Assembly (NCBI GenBank): GCA_001556025.1
Contig: LSIB01000098.1
Span: 59,044-123,043, forward strand
Reading direction: 5' to 3'
DNA length: 64,000 bases
Source: Rhizobiales bacterium CCH3-A5
Lineage (GTDB): Bacteria > Pseudomonadota > Alphaproteobacteria > Rhizobiales > Beijerinckiaceae
The position numbers and the translations under genes are program-made. The notes beneath the pieces were generated by a model. That model was not told the DNA's origin. It searched no databases and saw nothing but the letters and a program-made list of their open reading frames with translations. Positions 62,662 through 64,000 of the stretch are shown in pieces. The first letter of the stretch is position 1. Every line of letters begins with the position of its first letter.

Positions 62662-63897
62662 ATGCTGCGCGAGCGTCTCGCCGCTGGCTTCGCGGAACAT
62701 GGCGATTTGGCGCCCGCCTGCCTTCTGTGCATCGATCTGGACGGGTTCAAGAGCGTCAATGACGGGCTCGGCCATGCCGTCGGCGATGCGTTGCTCCAGG
62801 TTGTCGCCGAGCGGCTGCGATCCGCGGCCGGGCCACAGGACGACGTCGTGCGGCTTGGCGGCGACGAATTCGCCGTCCTGACGCGGCCGGTCGGCGGCAT
62901 CGACGAAGCCACCGCCCTGGCCGGTCGGCTGATCGCCACCCTGAGCGAGCCGTTTACGCTCGACGGCAATGCTGTCCATATCGGCGCCAGCATCGGCGTC
63001 GCCGTGTCGGGCGCCGAGGGCGAGACCTGTGAAGAGCTGATGAAGGCTGCCGACATGGCGCTCTACCGCGCCAAATCGGCAGGGCGCGGCGTCTGGCGCG
63101 TGTTCGATCCGGCCATGGACGCCTGCGTCCAGGCGCGCCGCCTGCTCGAGGTCGACCTGCGCAACGCGCTGAGCGAAGGCGAGCTCGCGCTGTTCTACCA
63201 GCCTCTTGTCGATATGAAGACGGAGCGCATCACCGGCTTCGAAGCGCTGATGCGCTGGCGCCATCCTGTCCGCGGCTATGTCTCGCCGGCTGATTTCATT
63301 CCGATCGCGGAGGATCTCGGGCTGATCGTCCCGCTTGGCGAATGGGCCTTGCGCGAGGCCTGCATGGAGGCGGTCAAATGGCCGCCCAACGTCAAGATCG
63401 CTGTCAATCTGTCGCCGATCCAGTTCCAGCGGGGCAGTCTCGTGCCGGCCGTCGTCAGCGCGCTGGCGGCATCGGGCCTTGCGCCGCACCGCCTCGAACT
63501 CGAGATCACCGAATCGGTCCTGCTCGACAAATCGGCGACCAATCTCGACACGCTCAAGGCCCTGCGCCAACTCGGCGTCCGGATCGCGATGGATGATTTC
63601 GGCACGGGCTATTCGAGCCTGAGCTATCTGCGCAGCTTCCCGTTCGACAAGATCAAGATCGACCAGTCCTTCATTCGCGATCTCGGCAACGGCGTCGAAA
63701 GCCAGGCGATCGTCGACGCGATCACCGGGCTCGGCGTCAGCTTCGGCATCACGACGACGGCCGAGGGCGTCGAGACCCAGGCCCAGTTCGATCTCCTCAG
63801 CGGCAATGGCTGCAACGAGGTGCAGGGTCGGCTCTTTAGCATGCCGGTTCCGGCCGAAGAGGTCGCCAGCCTGCTGACGGCGTTTCCGGGGCGCTGA
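62662..63897 (+). CDS. GGDEF-EAL protein fragment downstream of the in-frame stop
   Basis: A 411-residue frame from the first available ATG (62662), in phase with the response regulator before it. Starting here removes the first strand of the GGDEF domain (ARHDILTGLGNR lies upstream). The GGDEF motif RLGGDEFAVL is intact, while the RxxD inhibitory site is not seen. The EAL domain is complete: GFEALMRWRHP, NLSPIQFQ, ELEITESVLL, MDDFGTGYSSL, KIDQSF and AEGVETQAQ. If expressed, it could still act as a phosphodiesterase. No ribosome-binding site is evident before 62662. Confidence 0.8.
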   Translation: MLRERLAAGFAEHGDLAPACLLCIDLDGFKSVNDGLGHAVGDALLQVVAERLRSAAGPQDDVVRLGGDEFAVLTRPVGGIDEATALAGRLIATLSEPFTLDGNAVHIGASIGVAVSGAEGETCEELMKAADMALYRAKSAGRGVWRVFDPAMDACVQARRLLEVDLRNALSEGELALFYQPLVDMKTERITGFEALMRWRHPVRGYVSPADFIPIAEDLGLIVPLGEWALREACMEAVKWPPNVKIAVNLSPIQFQRGSLVPAVVSALAASGLAPHRLELEITESVLLDKSATNLDTLKALRQLGVRIAMDDFGTGYSSLSYLRSFPFDKIKIDQSFIRDLGNGVESQAIVDAITGLGVSFGITTTAEGVETQAQFDLLSGNGCNEVQGRLFSMPVPAEEVASLLTAFPGR

Positions 63898-64000
63898 GCC
63901 GACATCGCGGACATCATCGCCAACTGGTTCTCATTAATCAGTTTTTAAGAGTCCGTCCCGGAACTCATGACGCTCGCGCGATGCGGCGGATAAGAACCAT
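63898..64000. other. non-coding right end of the window
   Basis: After the EAL stop codon there are 103 bp with no convincing gene start. An ATG at 63967 opens a frame of only eight codons. TTCTCATTAATCAGTTTTTAAGA (AT-rich, about 63930-63951) may be a promoter for a gene beyond the window. Confidence 0.4.

Larger units (their letters stand above)
62020..63897 (+). pseudogene. REC-GGDEF-EAL cyclic-di-GMP gene split by one amber codon
   Basis: Reading through TAG at 62596 gives a continuous 625-codon product: receiver, coiled coil, GGDEF, EAL. No frameshift or deletion is seen; a single C-to-T change (CAG to TAG) would explain it. It is a recent nonsense mutation, a sequencing error, or, less likely, a stop with readthrough or reinitiation. 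Confidence 0.7.

Overview
This window comes from a GC-rich alphaproteobacterium of the order Hyphomicrobiales (Rhizobiales). Gene content and gene order suggest a Bosea/Methylobacterium-like aerobic anoxygenic phototroph, but the genus is an inference from recalled protein families and no search was run. Supporting signs are the trpF-trpB-trpA-accD order, a DivK-like response regulator, the recF-dnaN-dnaA-rpsT block, and a photosynthesis subcluster of crtCD / crtEF-bchCXYZ-pufQBALM. No tRNA, rRNA, CRISPR array or insertion sequence was recognised.

Layout. 1-4.1 kb: tryptophan genes on the minus strand (trpF, trpB, trpA, start of accD), interrupted by a DUF488 gene and a plus-strand Phd/PIN toxin-antitoxin pair. 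4.2-9.1 kb: an orphan TAXI-type binding protein, typA/bipA, a 36-bp perfect inverted repeat, and AMP nucleosidase. 9.2-11.2 kb: an ArsR regulator with a large palindromic operator and three small proteins (SRPBCC, DUF1579, VOC). 11.4-26 kb: a probable catabolic regulon. It has a TetR regulator and acyl-CoA ligase, a divergent branched-chain-type ABC transporter with an SDR gene inside it, an MmgE/PrpD protein, and then a 2-oxo-acid dehydrogenase (E1 alpha, E1 beta, E2) mixed with an enoyl-CoA hydratase and an acyl-CoA dehydrogenase. The same 17-bp operator-like sequence precedes both halves, so uptake, activation and oxidation of one unknown carboxylic acid are probably switched together.

26-33.6 kb: a cytoplasmic globin-coupled-type chemoreceptor, recF, dnaN, dnaA, a 0.8-kb spacer, rpsT and a threonine/serine dehydratase. 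33.7-46.4 kb: photosynthesis genes. crtCD run leftward and crtEF-bchCXYZ-pufQBALM run rightward, with PpsR/CrtJ-type sites (TGT-N12-ACA) in the crtD-crtE gap and a tandem pair, 8 bp apart, before bchC. The cluster ends at pufM with a clear terminator; pufC, puhA, ppsR, crtB/crtI and the other bch genes are not here.

46.4-56.2 kb: exopolysaccharide genes (O-antigen-ligase-like polymerase, Wzz/BY-kinase-like protein with a degenerate P-loop, GH10 glycanase, flippase, two glycosyltransferases, undecaprenyl-phosphate sugar transferase). 56.3-58.4 kb: an SDR and an M20-type amidohydrolase. 58.4-63.9 kb: two divergent paralogous membrane histidine kinases, each followed by a response regulator. The second regulator is separated from an otherwise intact GGDEF-EAL region by one in-frame amber codon.
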